The notes under the pieces: model-generated
Seen by the model: the letters and a program-made list of their open reading frames with translations, nothing else
Databases searched by the model: none
Told to the model about the DNA's origin: nothing
Assembly (NCBI GenBank): GCA_013396915.1
Contig: VWZL01000914.1
Coordinates: forward strand, 353,425-417,424
Direction of reading: 5' to 3'
Origin: Stercorarius parasiticus
Taxonomy: Eukaryota > Chordata > Aves > Charadriiformes > Stercorariidae
DNA length: 64,000 nt
Part shown: positions 29,401-44,400 of the stretch, one piece after another
Position numbering within the stretch: the first letter of the stretch is position 1
Layout of the letters: the number at the start of each line of letters is the position of its first letter
Made by a program: the position numbers and the translations under genes

Positions 29401-32400
29401 CCCTGAGATATTAAAAACAAATAAGTTAAAAGTAGAGAGCACGTTTAACTGAGGAGCAGAGTTCCCCTGTTATATTAATTGTATCGGTTCTGTGGTGTCT
29501 CAGGAAACAACTGCTACGAATAATCCCCTACACCAAACACTGCAGAAGTTAAATCAATTACAAAGAGCAAAGAGAAAGTGTACTCAAGAAAAAAAGGTGA
29601 TTTTTTTGGTGAAGGCAAGGGAATTCAACTCCAATAATACAGTTCACTTACCTACCTTTGTCACAGACTTAACATCTGACCTTAGAGTGTTTAAGAACTT
29701 TAGCTTCTTCTCTAAAATGGTGGAAGCAACTTTGCAACTGAAAATAAATTTACCAAGACTTTATCAGCACTGCTCTACAGCAGCCTTTGGAGTTGAGCTT
29801 CATCTTAAGTCAATGTAGCCCTTAGGAGATAGGCACCAAGTTGAACAGGAGACCAAACCCAGAAGTGAGCCAAGAGCCCAGTAGAAATGCTATTAGTGAT
29901 CATATAATGAGATTGAATTTTCTGTGTTTATATGGACAATATATAAGCAGGTTTCACTCTGTTCTTTCCATTTTTTTTATTTGTATCATCTCGCAATCTC
30001 AATGTTTCTTCTAATTTTTTATCAATGTGCTATAGATAATACTTGTGACTATATTGCACTCAAATTCAAATGTTATGCATAGCTACATTTTCACATTATC
30101 ATTTTGTTTCAGATCTGCTGTGTAAAATTCTGTCTCCTCTTCATCATGAACTATATTTTAAGTGATTCAAGACAAAAAAGTAGTCCATGCTAACAATAAA
30201 ATCACAGGCACCATTTTCCCATCAGTGACTTACCCTAAAATGTATTTTTTACACACCTTCAGTTGAGACAGAAAATCATAGCTAGACGAGATGATCAGGA
30301 GGCCAAAGTCACTTTCAATTTTGCCTTTCTTGTTCACCAGGTTTTTTTCATACTATAATTCTAAAATGTCTTATGCTTTTCCCCCTTCCTCTGGTAAGAT
30401 TGCCTCAGAAAAGATGCAGGATTGTTTTTTGTTTTGGTTTTTTTGTTTGTTTGTTTGTTTTTTTTACATTAGCATTATTTTAGTCGCTATTTCTTTTTTC
30501 ACACTGAAAATCAGAAACCAATTAACAAGTACACCTCTACTGTCCTTTATGCCTGCTGCAAACATCGTTCCCCAAAAGAATTTTCCTCAAAGCCCTTTAT
30601 TATTGGCAGTTTCTTCTTCTATGAGGGAATTCTATTATTGTAACATGTTTAAGTCCAAGTTTCTTTGTGAGAGACAGATGTTGGGCTGATTTGCTGCAGA
30701 AGCTGAGCACAGACTAAAAATTACCTTGCAACACTGTGCTTGTTAGTGAAATCACAGTGCGCTAAGAAATGAACACTCAGAATGAAACTTGATTTTACAA
30801 AAACAAACTATTTTTTTATTTGGGATGCTCTGAGAATAGAAACATATGCTCTATTATGAGAAGGCAATGCTTTTTTACTCATACAGCAATTGGTTGCGTC
30901 TATACTGTTTAGATCCCTGAACTGCCCTCACCATCATACTAATATCAGAGCCATATATGTATTGCACCTGAGCAAGAGAAAATGCATAATCACATTCTTG
31001 TATTACTTTTAACATTCATATGCTTTTCAGCATATGTCTAGTCACTAATAAACTTAGAACTTGTGCTGCTTTAATGTCTAATAATCTGTTTTACATGGAT
31101 GACATTAAAACAGTAGAAATTTGGAAGTAATTTATTCAGTAAATTAAGCTGGGTTCAGGGCAGGGACAGAAAGGATGTGGTGTCTCTTGAATCCATATGC
31201 AAAGGATGTAATCCATACATCAGAAATCTTCATGTACGGAGTGATGCTCTTTCTCTGATCATTTGGGCTGTGTCTGAGTTTCTAGTCTGCTCACGAAATC
31301 CAAACAGATCATTAATACAATAACCCACTGAGCCCTTTTTGGAGCTGTCTGAAACCCCCTTGGTTGATTCGTCTCCACAAGAAATCCAATTCAGCTGTTC
31401 TCCACCATGACACACCCTCCCCTCCAGCACAATCAAAAAGGCATAACCCAACACCTACATCAGTATTGTTGAACCCAGACCTTCACACATGCTGAGATGA
31501 CTGGGGTCTTCCCAGTCAATCGTGTTCTCTTTTGGATTGGCTGTCTTCTGCCAGAGACGAAGTGGTGTATAAATGTAGTGCTGATGTTTAAGGGCTGATC
31601 CTGCATTCCATTTCATTAGCTAATGCCAGTGCATTACTTCAGAAGCCAATAATATTTGACACATCATGTATTTTGCCTTTTCTGCATTCCACATTCTGAG
31701 GTACATTCCTCTTCTTGTGATGGCAAGCAGCCTCCACAGACCTTTCCAAATTGCTCTTAGGTGACCAAGTATGTTTCAGCATAAACATTACCCACAACCT
31801 TTTCTGAATCAGACTTGCCCATCCATCCTTGAAGCATTAAGAAGGCATTCAAACATATTTCCTTGATACCATTTGGCTCACTACAGATTTTTGCTGTGTT
31901 TTGAGCACACTATTGACTGCATTAAATAACCTCATAATCACATTTAAAGGCTTAGTGATCTAGTGCCACCAATGTACTAAAATATATGATAACAAATGCA
32001 GTCAGCATTTTCCATACCATATGCTTGTAAATGTTATTCTGCGGGGAACCAATTAAAACTATGGAAAATTTGGAACACAGACATATGGAACAAAACAAAG
32101 TAACTTATCTTGTCACCATGGTGCTTGCTCAGTACATCGATTAGGGAATGGTGATATTATAGGACAAACAAATGCCACTTTAATTAAAGTGTGCTGAAAA
32201 GCAATATACAGTAGCACTCTAAAACATTCATTTTTGCTGTGCTGATGTCAGTTTTCCTTCTAATGAGATAGAACAGGTAAAATACACTCCTGTAAAAACA
32301 AAAAATCCATAAATATTCCTATTTGAAAAAACGTAACATTAGTCCTAATTTACTGAAAAATTTCCTCTTTTAACATTCAATGGGAAAAGGGTAGGAAACT

Positions 32401-35400
32401 GAAATGGAGTGTTTGGGTTCCAGGGAAAACATTTAAAATACTGCTAACAATATAAGATTTTTCAGGAAAAAAATAAGCTTGAGCAGGGACCTATTTCTTA
32501 AATGTCTTTCTATGAAAACGTAGTGCATCAGGGAAAACACTGAATCTAATCCTTGTATTTGTCCAGTGCAATTGACAATGGAAAAACAGTAAAAGCACTG
32601 GAGGAAATAATAATCACTTTGAAAAATATCCTCCAGAGGAAGCAAAAAGTTATCAGGAGGTGGAATCATGATTATCTTCTACGCCTGGGGCAAGCTGGGA
32701 AAGATCTATAGGAGGAAATATGCTCAAACATGCATTTCCCATTCCTTCTTGCACTTCGGAGTTCAGCACTGCAATAGTTAAAGCCCCACAGTGCTCTCTT
32801 CCCCACCCCGCAAAATAAGAACCTAGAAGTCACATGTTTTGGGTAAGACTCCTGCCTTATTACTCTTGTATAGTGACAATGACACCTTGAACTGACATAC
32901 AGATGATGACACTGCAAACAATATTTATGGTGATGGTTTTTATTGCCCCTCTGAACAACAGCTCCATTTCACAATCTTTTGTCTTGACGTAGAACATATG
33001 TGTACCTGAGCCAATGTTTTAAATTTAACGCACTAGGACAACTGGTACAGAAAAAAAAAAAAAAAAAAGGAACAAATTATGTTAATTCTGCTGGCCAGCA
33101 CAGTAATGTTCTGACACAGCCAAGATCTCTCAAGAACCACAACACAATAAACACATCCCTCTCACATAGAGCTATAGCCAGATTGTCACTGTAGCTACCA
33201 AAAAAAAACCCACCTTGAACAAATAAATAGTCTATTGAGCGCACAGACAGACTTTATCTGGCACAGTAGTCCAATTTCATCTCATCAAACACACGTTATA
33301 TGGAGAAGAACCATAGAAATAGAGAGTATGTAGTATTAAAGATGATCTTCATGGTTAGCATACCAACTATTGCTCTAAAAGTATGGAAAATAATAGAAAA
33401 CATCATTTAAGGTGCAATTACAAAGTAAGTTGAAGCACTGTTTATATTTAAAAGCTATAAAACAATTTTTTTAAAGATATGTTATGCCATTTATTTCTGT
33501 TTAAAAATTTGGTAAGCATTAACAGAATATAAGAATAAGGAATGCACTTAGAAGAGATTTTTTTTGGTTAAGGTTTGGCTCAGTTTCATCCATGTTGACT
33601 AAGGTTTTCACAATGTATTATTTCAAATTTTATTAAGCAGGAGGAAACAGCAGATATAAATCGACAAATTCACATATGAAGAGACACTAACAACTGATTA
33701 AGTAAGACATCCTCTTCCGTGATAGCTTTGCTGAATCCTCTCAGTTAACACCAAAATGGGCAACTCATCATTCCTGGCAAATCTGCTGCCCTAGACATCT
33801 CAAAAGATAAAAATATTTTAGAAAAAAAATACGGTAATGACAAACAAAATAAATTACATTAATATTTCAACTTTACCATTCAATTGACAGATCAACAATA
33901 TCTTCTAGCTTTATGCTTAACACACTATGATGTATTTTTAATCTATGGAGAACACTGATAACTGCGTCCTCCCTGACATGAGGGAAAAATCCCTTGATTT
34001 TCCTCAACAGTCAAGCTCTTGTTTTCAATTGAAGAGCACACTGTTAGGAAAAGCAGCACCCATTGATTTCTGTGTCTGCTGCAGTTAAGAACAAAGGGTC
34101 CAAAGGTAAGGAGAGATACGTAAGCTAGCAAAGGACAATCTGCTTCCTCTCAGGCTAATACCTTACTTCCACTGAATCACAGAGCTCTAAACTTGCTTAA
34201 AGTGATTCTGAAGGTAAAAAAATCCAAGAGCACAACATCCCTCCCAGGTCACCTCTTGCACAGAGAGAAGTTCTTAAATCTCTGGGCATGGCGGAGGGGG
34301 GGGAAACCTCAACCAACCAACAACAAAAAAACCACCAAAAACCCCCAAACCTAAGTACATAAAAGGGACTTACACAAGTCAAAATAATCTGATGCACAAG
34401 ACCGATCACAGCAGCCAGACCCACACTTTTCTACCAGTAAAATCTCAGAACACTGGTGGGGCATTTAGAATTTGCTTGTAATTAAACCCTACCTCAGTGA
34501 CTAGCAACACAACATACTCCATCACATGGACATTCAGTCTGTGCCAATAAGACAACTTCTGCGTTTCCAGCTGTGAGAATGCTGCAACACACGAACTAGA
34601 ATTCCACTGTATTTGCAAGGTGTTCAAAGTGTTAAAAAAAGGGATTCATCACCCTTGCAGACACTGACGAGCATCCAATTAAACACTTTTCAGAACAGGA
34701 ACAGTGGTAACATTAGAAACAGGTGATGATTTCATGGCTTTCACTGTAAGGTCACTCTCTGTTCCCAATCTGACGTTTCTCTAGCTTATTATTTCTTAGT
34801 TAACTGCATAAATCTCAGCACATCAGAGGACTACTACACAGCATTTTATGTAATTTAAGCATTTGGCACAGAAAGAACAAGAGGAAAAATATGTAGCTTT
34901 CTTTCCCTTATACGGGAAGCATGTGCTGGCTTTCTACTGCTGCTGAAAGGATATCTGTTCATCATTAATGGAATTAGGAAAGTCTGTAAAAAATAAACAC
35001 GGCATAGTTCTTCCCTTTCTTTTACCAGCTAAATAGAATATTTTTTCTCAGGATCAGTCAAAGATGATAAGGTATAATGGCAACATATTTACATGCAGTT
35101 GTATTTGAACATGCCATCTCTGGCCCTAGATCATACATATAAATACCAACATATACTTGCCACTCCTGAATAAAAAAGCACACCAGGTCTTAAAAGAAAA
35201 TAGTGACTTAAAAGAGATTTGAGATATTCCACTACATGATTACTCAAACAGATTAGAAAGCCATTTAAATTTATACAAGGACCAACCCACAGAGGCTTTG
35301 TGATTTGAGTCACCTACTACAGGTGCAGCAATACATGAGAAGCAAATCTTGAGAATGAGGTCTACTTATAAAAATGGTGATTTTAAAACCAGATGTACAA

Positions 35401-38400
35401 ATACGTTGTAATGATTTCCATCAATTGGGGACACTAATAATTACGGTAGTTATCACAATTAGCATCAAAATAGAAAGTTCAATGTGTGATTAATTTTTCT
35501 CTTTAAAAACAGTATATAAGATACATAGCAACATATATACGTTTTAATAAAACTGACACAAAATATCCATTTTGTTACGAAGGGTATATTGTGAAGCATT
35601 TGGGCTATGCAACATGCTTAAGGTAACATTAGCAAGAAAATCTGCAGTTTTTCCTCTGCTGACATTCAGTCTGTGAAATCAATTAATGTGATACAAAATG
35701 GTAGTTGTGCTTAACAATAAGAGGAAACTCAAAATGCCATTTAAAAATGCATGACATGGGGAAAGTTTGCAATACAGTTAAATGAAATCTACACGTAACT
35801 GCTCCTCATGAACAGAATTCTCTTTTCAGGAATGCTTCAGCATAGAAAACAACATTCAGGGAACGCAGTAGAAAATACTTAAATGACAAAATCTCTTAAT
35901 ATATAACTCCTCAGAAGAAATTACAATCAGATTTGGAAGTCTGAATACTTTAAAAATAGCAGGACACAAAGGCAAGTATCATCCCTGCCTAAGCACTTCC
36001 TTCATCCGTCATGGCTAAATGATACAAATACTACTACTGTCAGTACCCGAAAATTAAACTAGCAAAGACTCAGCATAAACATTCAGAAAGCCAAAGAGGA
36101 AAAAAAAAAAAAAAGAAAAAAGGCAAGACATTTCAGAAATTCTGTCCAAAGGAAACATAGCAGTATGGTATGGTTCCCAGATACGAAATATCATTGTTCC
36201 CAGATACAAAAGTGCCTTTTTAATGCTATGTAAGTGCAACGAATTCTCCAAATACCACCGAATACCATTAATACCAACTACAGCTCAAACTGAACCTCAA
36301 ATTAAAGTTGCAGAAAGAGCACAAAGCTTAGCAGCTTTCTGGAGCAGTATTAGTATGTTTCTCCTATTTCCTCCAAAGTATCTTTGGTCTTGCCACAGAG
36401 TGCTGAGCTGTGCCAGTGCTACTTACTTGATTTCTTATTATTGATCTTGGTAAAGATACTTTGCCCTTTCTTCAAACTTTACTGTACAAATTGTAATTTA
36501 GCCAAGTTCCCATCTCCAAATTGCCAAAATTATTGACTTTTCACTCCTAAATGTCTTTCAAATTTTAAAAAATTACTATATTTTATGTTTTTGAGGATTT
36601 ACACATTTCTATTTAAAAAAGCCTAAATTTTTATGTCTGTGATGCGATGAAGTTACAGTAACCTCTATGGAGCAGCGTTTTATTTTACCATCAAAAGGTA
36701 AGACTCTTAAAGTACAGATACAAAACTGCCTACAGGTATGGACACTTTACATGTCAGGCGTTGGTGTGCGCACGTACATATTCATCCAGGCATGATGGCT
36801 ACGTTCAGCTGGACAGAGCATCTGCATATCTCCCTATTTAATAACCTCTTATTTAAGGAATATCTGTTTAAGAATTAATGCTCCACATAGAAGTTGTTCA
36901 CAAGCAAAGAGGGGTCCTGTTTTCCATCCCCACCTCAGAGACTGTATGGTCAGTCCTTTGCATGTTTGCTCCAGTTCTCCTCACTACCAGCACTGCAGAA
37001 CCAGAACTAATTAAACACAACTCTTTTCCCACCTTTCTACTGGTTTCCTGGTACAGCAGCTATGAGGGCCTGAGGACAGGGATAAAAAAGGTATCACACC
37101 TGACTTACTGAGCACATTTACCTTACAGACTATCACTAGCTAAAAAGAACACAACACACTGATGTTCTGTGTCTTCGTTCTTCTCCCCACTGACAGCAAG
37201 TCCAATTCTAGGATTTGGCACTAATCTCTGTAATTAAAGGGCAGATGATAAAGAACTAAAATCAGACTTCTTGATTCTTCCCTCTAGTGACACTTCAAAA
37301 GATGTACTTACAAGAGATATGTTTTAAGAGATAGAGACTAGACAGCTTTTGTATTAGGTGCTGGATGACAGACTACCCTGTCAAAAATAGAAATAACATT
37401 GTGGCTTAGCATGGCCTTCTTCAGAACGAATAGAAAAACCTTTCTTCTCACACACCATTCAGCAACAGAAGCTACAAGCACCAAAGAGGAGAGGGATGGG
37501 AAAACCCATCTCGCTGTGACTGGGAACACCCCACTATTTCCAACTGACATTTAGTCCCCTTGATTTACACTGCTCTCTGGCCTCCCAGTACAACTATCAA
37601 ATCTATATAGGTGTTTTTATATGGGCTTGCCAAGAAAAAGACCTAGTTACTAAAGCTCAGTGGGTTTGAGCTATTTTAAACTTTATGCATGTTGATTTAC
37701 GTTAATTAAATGCCCTCAGAAACATTTGCAATTATGTAAAGTTGGGCCCCTGAAATTAATACCTCTGCAACAATAGTAACTAAAAATTGCAGACAGAGAA
37801 TGTAAGCATAGGGAAAGAAGGAATTTTTCAAGACTCAAGTCAAGTTTTGAAGTTTATTTAGATTCTTGACAGAACCAGGAACCAAATAGGAGACTTCTGC
37901 ATTCAATACATAATATCTTCCATACTATCATTCTACCTCCCACTTTTCTCTTTTTTGGGTTTGTTTTTTTTTTTTTTTTTGTAGTTTTCACTCCCTGGCC
38001 TTGACCCTGTCTCACTCACCAATCATTTCAAATAAAGTTCCATGATTTCCAGCAAGCTATTCCTAACTTTAAAGTGTCAGATCATAATCTTGTTCCAAAT
38101 AGTATTCAGTGTTAATGCACAGGGACAGAACGGGCCTTGCAAGTACCCAAGTATTCTTGGTAAAGATGCAGAAAGTGCAAAAAAATTCCCTTGCCCTGCC
38201 TGTTATCTGTTCTTCTATGCTTTTGCTTATTTTTTTTATTACAGCAGTGGTTTCTAACTCTCAGTGCACACAGCATGCTCTTCTATCACCTATCAATCTA
38301 ACTCCCATGAAATTATCACAAAAATGGGTTGCTTTCTAAACATTCAGAAATGTGTTAAGGGGTCCTCAAAACAAATACAATGGCGTGTTACTCTTCCAAA

Positions 38401-41400
38401 AAAAAAAAGGCATATCTGAGTTAGAAAGCATGCCATGCCTTAGCTTCTGTAGACTGTCAGAGATGAATAGCCTACTGTGAGGGCTAAATCTTTTCAACTT
38501 GAAGATAAATGATCTCTCAGCTATAGCTGTGTACAGTGTCGGTGACGTCCAGTCACCTGTTCTATTTACTGCAGCTGTGGATTCTGCTGGGATCTCTGGG
38601 GGAGTGAGCTTAGCCTCTCTTTCCTGTTAAAAATGACAGTTAGTTGACTTGAAATGCTTTCTCAAGAACCTGCTCTGAAAGTACCTCTCAATGAGACACT
38701 TACTAATATCCAGCCTTGAAAATACACATAAGAGGATGTCAAATTATGACTACATGGAAGAACAGATCTCTTTTAGGTTTTGTAGAAAAGCCTGCAAAAA
38801 TTTGTTTACCATATTTCTTTTAGTTTCAAAGGAAGAATTAAGATCTCTTCATATTTCACAGAATCATAGGCTCCTAGAATATCTCAAGTTGGAAGGCACC
38901 CGTAAGGATCATTGAGTTCAACTGCCTCCGCCTCACAGGACTACCTAAAACTAAACCATATGACTAAGAGTGTCGACCAGACGTTCCTTGAACTCTGACA
39001 GTGTGGTGCCATGACCACTTCCCTCGGGAGCCTGTTCCAGTGACCGACCACCCTCTCAATGAAGAACCTTTTCCTAATGTCCAATCTGAACTCCCCCTGA
39101 TGCAGCTTCTCTTCATTCCATTTCCTCATGTCCTGTCGCTGGTCACCAGAGAGAGGAGATCAGCACCTCCCCCTCCACTGCCCCCCTTAAGGAAGATGTA
39201 GACTGTGATGAGATCACCCTCTCAGCCTTCTCTTCTCCAAGCTGAGCAATCCAAGTGACCTCAGCCAGTCCTCAGAAGTCTTGCCCTTGAGGCCTTCAAA
39301 TTAAAGAGAAAATAGATCATTAAGAGTACTTCTTGAACAGTTTTTGTCAGAAAGGCAAAAGCTATAGCATGGAGTAGGGGCATAAGGAAAGTCTAGTTTC
39401 ACCTTTCTTTAGTTGTGTAAATTTATCTAAGAGGACAGTATTTCTAATACCTATGAAAGATGCCAACTGGACCAGACTTATTCAATTAGGTCTCCACTCC
39501 TGTCACCTCAGGAATTTTCTTGCACATCTCAACAATTCCAAGAAGAAGCCTTACTAGAGATGAGTGGGACATAGAACACACTGCATCCCCTGGCATCACC
39601 TGAGCTTGACAGCAGTCATATTTGCTGGGAGATGCTCTACAGCATCCATACCAGTGCATGTATGGTATGGTACCCGGCTGGCGCAGTGGGATTTCAGAAG
39701 TAGCCTCGCACTGCAGTCAGGTGTAGAACTCTGCCCAGGGGCTCCCTAGTCCATTAACCCACTTGCAGAGAGAGGGTTTGTGTTTCTCTCTGTGCAGGTG
39801 AGTGACAGAGGGTGCAAGCGCACAAGCAAGTGAACTAGATTAAAGTTGTAATTTAATAATATGGGCTAAGTGAAAACTGGTAAGGCTGGGATGTCAGGTT
39901 GGACAGCCATATTCAGTCTTTACACCTTCCTTCTAGTTTCCTCTATCTTGGCTTCTTTTCTTTTGCTAACATATATGCTCTCTACCTAAAGGATCTCTGT
40001 AGTCACTTTGGAAACACTAAAATCTAAACCTGTACTTTAAAGCGAGTCACATGTTCTCACAACGCAATAAATCTGTAACAGAAGTTTTCAGGTGCCTGAG
40101 AGAGATGTTCTCACCTTACAGTGCTTGGAGTGCAACCTATTATATCATCTTTTAAGCTTCCAAATTAGACGGAACATGTCAGATTACTACCCCAGCTGTA
40201 ACTTCTGCTACTGTATCTCTGGGTTGCTGCCTCAGCTCAAAACGATGCTATGAAATAGTGCTGGTTTCCTGCTTTCTGCCATAAGCCTAGCATCTCTTAA
40301 GCAGAATTCCTTGTCTCTCAATTACCCACAAGCTTCATTTGTATAACCACTTCTGATTTATGGAAGCAAAGAGTACATTCTGTTCTTACAGACTTACGTT
40401 AATTCAATATCAGTAATTATTATCTGTTTGGGAGAGAAGCAGCTAGATTTTAATCACTACTTAATATGGCAACTAACTAGGTTGCTTTTTCCACATCATC
40501 ATCAAACAGCACCAATCTAAGCTGTGAAAAACTGAAATGTGCAAAGAATTGAAATTAATATCTACCTAGCTTAAAAGGCAAGTAATTAAGCACTCAGATA
40601 ACAATAGAGGATACATGTAATTAAGCTAGAAAAATTTAGAATGTCGTTTCACATCTTGTTTAGCATCCTTGCCTATCTTCCAGTGCAGCAAAATACAAAG
40701 AGAAATAACCCCAGAGGCAGACAGGATGAACTGTCTGGTTGCGTAGCAATGGACAGCATGTTGTTAGGTAGAACAGAAAATGGCAGCTCATAGACAATCA
40801 TAAGCCAAAAGGCTAATTTAACCTAAACTGCACAGAACCAACCTGTACCTCTGGCTGGCACAGAAGGAAATGACAAACTGCAATATTACAAGCACTCGTG
40901 GAGAACCACTAAGTACTTACACTACAGAGGCCTGAAACTGCTGAAATTTAGTGAGAGACTATACCCATTTCACACAGTTTGGTATGTATGCCCCCCACTC
41001 CTAAAAGCCACATGGCAATATTATGGCTCTGACTATCAAATATCCCACTGTCATGAAAGGAGAGAAAGCAGGAGGAGGAAAAAGGAAAAAGAAAATATCT
41101 TAAATATATAAATAAAGATCTCATTCCTTTCCCCTCTTTGGAAGCTACAAAGTTGAGAAGAAAAGGAAACAAGAAGGTACGTTCATCTGCTTATTGCTGT
41201 CTGCATTAAAAGAGAGCATTTTTATATTTAGTGTTCCATTTTAGCACACTGAAACCAGTCTCTTCTGTGTTTCTCAGTATAAACATAAACTAATGCTACC
41301 AGAATTGACATTACTGGATTTTCACCACTGTAACACAAAGCAGAACTTGAATTCCCAACCTAATAGAAAAGTTGCAAGATATTTGACAGCAAGAATACAA

Positions 41401-44400
41401 TCTCAAATAAATTCTACAAGATGATTGGGGGAAAAAAAAACCCTGAAAGTTTTCTCAAGCAATGATTTCTGCCACCATAGACAGAGACACATTCAAATTA
41501 TTTTATATGGGGGCAGATATGGAAGACAGAAATGGCATATAAACTGTTTGCGTAACTAGTAAGCCATACGCTTTAACTTGCTCAAGAAACAAGATCAGAG
41601 TGCACATAGAATCATAGAATGGTTTAGGTTGGAAAGGACCTTAGAGATCATCTAGTTCCAACCCCCTGCCATGGGCAGGGACACCTGCTCAAAGCCCCAT
41701 CCAGCCTGGCCTTGAACACTTCCAGGGATGGGGCATCCACAACTTCTCTGTTACAGAGTCTCACCACCCTCACAGTGAAAAATTTCTTCCTGATACCTAA
41801 TCTAAACTTACCCTCTTCCAGTTCGAAGCCATTACTCCTTGTCCTATCACTACATGCCCTTGTAAAAAGTCCCTTTCCAGCTTTCTTCAGTCAAGCAGAT
41901 TTCACAGTCTTCATACTTACCTAAACTTAATTAAAAATATTTCTTTACATCAGTTCATTTTCTCTATCAGCTGCAATTTGTGTTTTATTTAGAAGCTGTA
42001 AATAAATTATGTTTTCAGACTGTGAGATTGTAACCGGCCCAATTCTCACACAGTGATGGGGAAGGGGGGTGGGGGGAGGGCAGTTAAGTTGATGGCTGGT
42101 TTGGTTGCTTTTTTTTTTAAATGAAGGCTCAACACTTTGATATTGAGACAGGATCATACCAACAAGTATTGCACAAACTTTACAAAACAGATCAACCAAA
42201 AAACTTCAGACTCGGCCTCAAAAATCCCTCTTCCACTGTGCAAACACTGCCAGTTGAAAACCGTGCAATGATTTTGAGAGGTGAACAAACAGCTGCTAAG
42301 ATTAGATCACTTAACTCATTTTCACATGCGATCTAAAACAAGATATGAGTCCACGTCTCTGGAGATGAAAGACTAGAACTCCAATCTGCACCACCCTCTC
42401 CTCCCTGGAATGAATGCTTTAATGCACAGTTATGCCAACCTTCCAAAGAATAAATGCAGTCACTGCTTTTGCTTATTCTTCCTAAGACTGCCAATGCGGA
42501 AGTTCTAGTGTGCATCAAATTCTCAATGGAGGGAAAAAATTCCACAGAGTAGCATGGAACTGTTTTTACATGAGTTTACGTAGCTAGCCTCTCAAAATAT
42601 GCACAAAGCAAAGAATTGTATAAAGCCATCCCGCACCTCTTCCTCTCATATACAAAACAACTTTTATGTAAAAAATAGCCAAGATGCATAATTTTTAAGC
42701 TGGATGCAGCAACTGCTCAGTTTATCTATCATTAGCCTCTACAGTTCCACTGTATCACAAAGAGATAAATGCACACATCTCCCTGAGGGGTAGCAGAGAG
42801 GAAGGATATAATCTCTTACCACAGACTATGCCTCAGTGATACAATTCAGCCTACAAACCCCTCACAAATTGAACGAGTAATTCATTTTGAAGGAAAAAAA
42901 ATATCTTGTTATTCAGGTAAACTTGAATTACAGCATTTTTGCTAGTGAAAAAATTACCACAGCTATTATCTCAACTAAGTCAAGAGAAAGGACAGCTAAG
43001 TCTATCTTCACAAAAAGGGGAAATTTTCCTTGTTTTCAGCACTAAAGTTCTTTTGATTGAATGGGTAATTTCCATTTTTACGCTTGCTGATTTAAAAGAC
43101 CAAAAACTCAAAGCAACACAGAAATAAATCCAAAAACAGAGAGAGGCTCGAAGTGAAAGAGTGGTTTTAAAATCATATCTGGTCCTTTAACTTGATAAGA
43201 CTATCCACTTCAAACATGTAAACCATGTAGGAAGCGGTCAGGCTCACTTTTCCAAGATTTCACGTAGACTTAAACCTCTTAAATGCACAATACACAGGTA
43301 CCCCATGTAAAGCCACTTGCTCTTCTGCGTAGTGTGAATACTCAGGATACAGTCTTGAACAGATTTATCTGTAACAAAACTAGGTAAACATACGTGAAAC
43401 TTCTATGGACTGCAAACATGCATTGTCAAAAATAGTAGTATACTTTTCCAGCAAGATAACCTATCACTGCACTCCACCTGACTCAGCGGTAAACCAGCCA
43501 GGCCTGCAAATGACTTTCAGTGTTAAAACCTTTGTTAAGTAAAATAAGGGCTGCTGAATCAGTCAACTGATCATTTGCCAACTGTCTATATTTAGGAGAA
43601 ACTGTCCCTCCAAGTGTTTAAAAGTTTACAATTTATCACTGCTTCACAAAGAGTCAAATACATTCCAAATTGAGCAATTCTGCTTCCCTTAAAAAAAAAA
43701 AAACCACAAAACCAAAAACCTCAAAAGTTCCTTTCTTTCCTCCTGTCCCACTGACTGCAGAAGAGCATACAGCGTTCACCAAGCAGAATATGCCTTTCTC
43801 TGTCAGCACACCAGCTAGACTCTGTGCCTCCACTTATTTCCATGAGTTATGAAAGCATGGTAGTATCTGAAGAAACAACTTGGAAGTTTACTGCTTTGGC
43901 AGGGGGGCTGGACTAGGTGATCTCCAGAGGTCCCTTCCAACCCCTACCATTCTGTGAATTTTCTTCCCTACCAACTCATCTTCACACAGGATTTTTTAAT
44001 CACTATTGTACAAGAGCAAGAAAGTATACATTAAGTATAACAGTTCTTGGGCTCTGTACCACAGTGTAACACAGTAAGATCAACTGTCATGGTCTGGGTT
44101 GGGCTGGCCACTAAACAAACGACAGATGCTCTCTTTAACCTCTCTCCCTTCCCAGAGAAGAGAGAAAGAATAAGACAGACCTATGGGTTGAAAAGAAAAC
44201 AGAAATTACTTTAATGAAATATTAACAATAAAAAGAAAAAATAATAATATCAATAAGAAAATAATGACATATATACAATATATACAAAACCATATCAAGC
44301 TCCCAGGATGATGATCACATCACTGGCCGGCACGGGGAAAGTCCCAGACTGGACTCAGGGACGGACAGGAACTGGATTCTGGATCTGGATTCACGAATGC

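Noticed and set aside
30291..30689. 132-codon plus-strand frame
   Set aside because: It runs through the TTTG tract, giving Phe/Cys-rich sequence; not a plausible protein.
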